Shown here piece by piece: positions 5,319 to 5,776 of a DNA stretch of 5,776 nucleotides (position 1 is its first letter; the number at the start of each line of letters is the position of its first letter). Both the position numbers and the translations under genes were made by a program. The notes under the pieces are model-generated. The model saw only the letters and a program-made list of their open reading frames with translations, ran no database searches and was not told the origin of the DNA. The DNA is taken from positions 4,236-10,011 of the forward strand of contig DEJD01000009.1 in assembly GCA_002353215.1 (NCBI GenBank), read 5' to 3'. Origin of the DNA: Prevotellaceae bacterium UBA2757 (GTDB lineage Bacteria > Bacteroidota > Bacteroidia > Bacteroidales > Bacteroidaceae).

Positions 5319-5342
5319 TTTTTATGGAAAAAGTCATAAAAA
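5319..5342. promoter_or_regulatory. Second inverted repeat in the divergent intergenic region
   Basis: TTTTTATG (5319-5326) and CATAAAAA (5335-5342) are exact inverted 8-bp arms with an 8-bp spacer, extendable by three more pairs if one G is bulged. It directly abuts the dyad at 5303-5318 and ends about 20 bp before the -33 element of the debranching enzyme promoter. It may be a regulator site. With weak A/T arms and no T tract after it, a terminator is unlikely. Confidence 0.4.
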
Positions 5343-5364
5343 GTATTTAAAAAAATGTCAATAT

Positions 5365-5396
5365 TTTGGAGGGTTAAATTTTTATCTCTAATTTTG
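5365..5396 (+). promoter_or_regulatory. Predicted promoter of the glycogen debranching enzyme gene
   Basis: TTTG (5365-5368) followed after exactly 20 nt by TAATTTTG (5389-5396) is a full match to the Bacteroidetes housekeeping promoter consensus (TTTG, 19-21 nt, TAnnTTTG). Transcription would begin near 5402, giving a leader of about 40 nt before the ATG at 5442. It is the best promoter match in the window. Confidence 0.75.
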
Positions 5397-5441
5397 TTGA
5401 AGAAAGATATGAAAACACATTAATAAACCTTAAAATCAAGT

Positions 5442-5776
5442 ATGAGTTATTTACGTTTTGACAAACCCCTGATGACAAATTTGCAGGAATCTCTTCCAAA
5501 GGAGATTTTGCGAACCAATAAGTCAGGTGCGTATTCGTGTTCATCCATCGTGGATTGCAATACGCGTAAATATCACGGACTGTTAGTTGTGCCTGTACCT
5601 GAGATGGACGACGACAACCATGTGCTGCTGTCGTCGCTCGATGAGACCGTTATTCAACACGGAGCTCAGTTCAATCTCGGCCTTCACAAATATTCTGGCA
5701 ATACTTATAGCCCACTGGGACATAAGTATATCCGTGAGTTCTATTGGGACAAGTTACCTACAACTATTTACAGGGT
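5442..5776 (+). CDS. Glycogen debranching enzyme, N-terminal part (cut by window end)
   Basis: The first 111 residues are present and the frame is open to the window edge. The stretch at residues 27-51 (KSGAYSCSSIVDCN, then TRKYHGLLVVP) is the hallmark of the N-terminal domain of archaeal/bacterial-type glycogen debranching enzymes (GDE_N, with the conserved RKYHGLL). It is followed by LLSSLDET (62-69) and by a YSPLGHKYIREFYWDKLPTTIYR strand pattern (89-111) expected of that beta domain. In full-length relatives of about 650 residues a C-terminal alpha/alpha barrel carries the amylo-alpha-1,6-glucosidase site, which removes alpha-1,6 branches of glycogen; that part lies outside the window. 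No signal peptide is seen, so the protein is probably cytoplasmic and acts on stored glycogen. The ATG at 5442 begins the conserved MSYLRFDKP-like start and lies about 40 nt past the predicted transcription start. Confidence 0.9.
   Translation, partial: MSYLRFDKPLMTNLQESLPKEILRTNKSGAYSCSSIVDCNTRKYHGLLVVPVPEMDDDNHVLLSSLDETVIQHGAQFNLGLHKYSGNTYSPLGHKYIREFYWDKLPTTIYR

Overview
The window looks like ordinary chromosomal sequence from a member of the Bacteroidales, most probably Prevotella or a close relative. The reasons are promoter elements of the Bacteroidetes type (TTTG about 20 nt before TAnnTTTG), the almost complete lack of strong Shine-Dalgarno sequences, the Bacteroidetes flavour of RecF, MiaA and the glycogen debranching enzyme, and heptamer-phased intergenic repeats. 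The genus is an inference from memory of such genomes, not a search result. I see no prophage, insertion sequence, CRISPR array or defence locus.

Layout. Positions 1-77 are a phased array of eleven 7-bp units just past the 3' end of recF (82-1176, minus). A 105-bp divergent gap (1177-1281) holds a minus-strand promoter for recF and a plus-strand promoter for tRNA-Gly(CCC) (1282-1354). The tRNA is followed after 24 nt by an NhaD-type sodium/proton antiporter (1379-2755), then after 3 nt by a short miaA (2759-3520). miaA overlaps a diacylglycerol-kinase-family gene (3493-4422). These four have the spacing of one transcription unit headed by a tRNA. A second heptamer array (4424-4504) and a hairpin terminator (4508-4548) separate this unit from a convergent Crp/Fnr-family regulator (4528-5235, minus). 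The regulator is divergent from the start of a glycogen debranching enzyme (5442 to beyond the window end). The intergenic region between them carries two dyads and a promoter in each direction.

Functionally the genes are a mixture: recombinational repair (RecF), translation (tRNA-Gly, MiaA), ion homeostasis (NhaD), lipid phosphorylation (DAGK-like) and storage-polysaccharide breakdown (debranching enzyme) beside a regulator that may control it.

Four points stand out. MiaA appears to lack about 65-70 residues of its middle insertion domain. The DAGK-like protein deviates at four signature motifs. The Crp-like protein lacks a recognisable cyclic-nucleotide phosphate cassette, and a FNR-like N4-spaced dyad sits about 60 bp upstream of its own predicted start of transcription. 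Two heptamer arrays with a shared vocabulary follow the stop codons of two unrelated genes.
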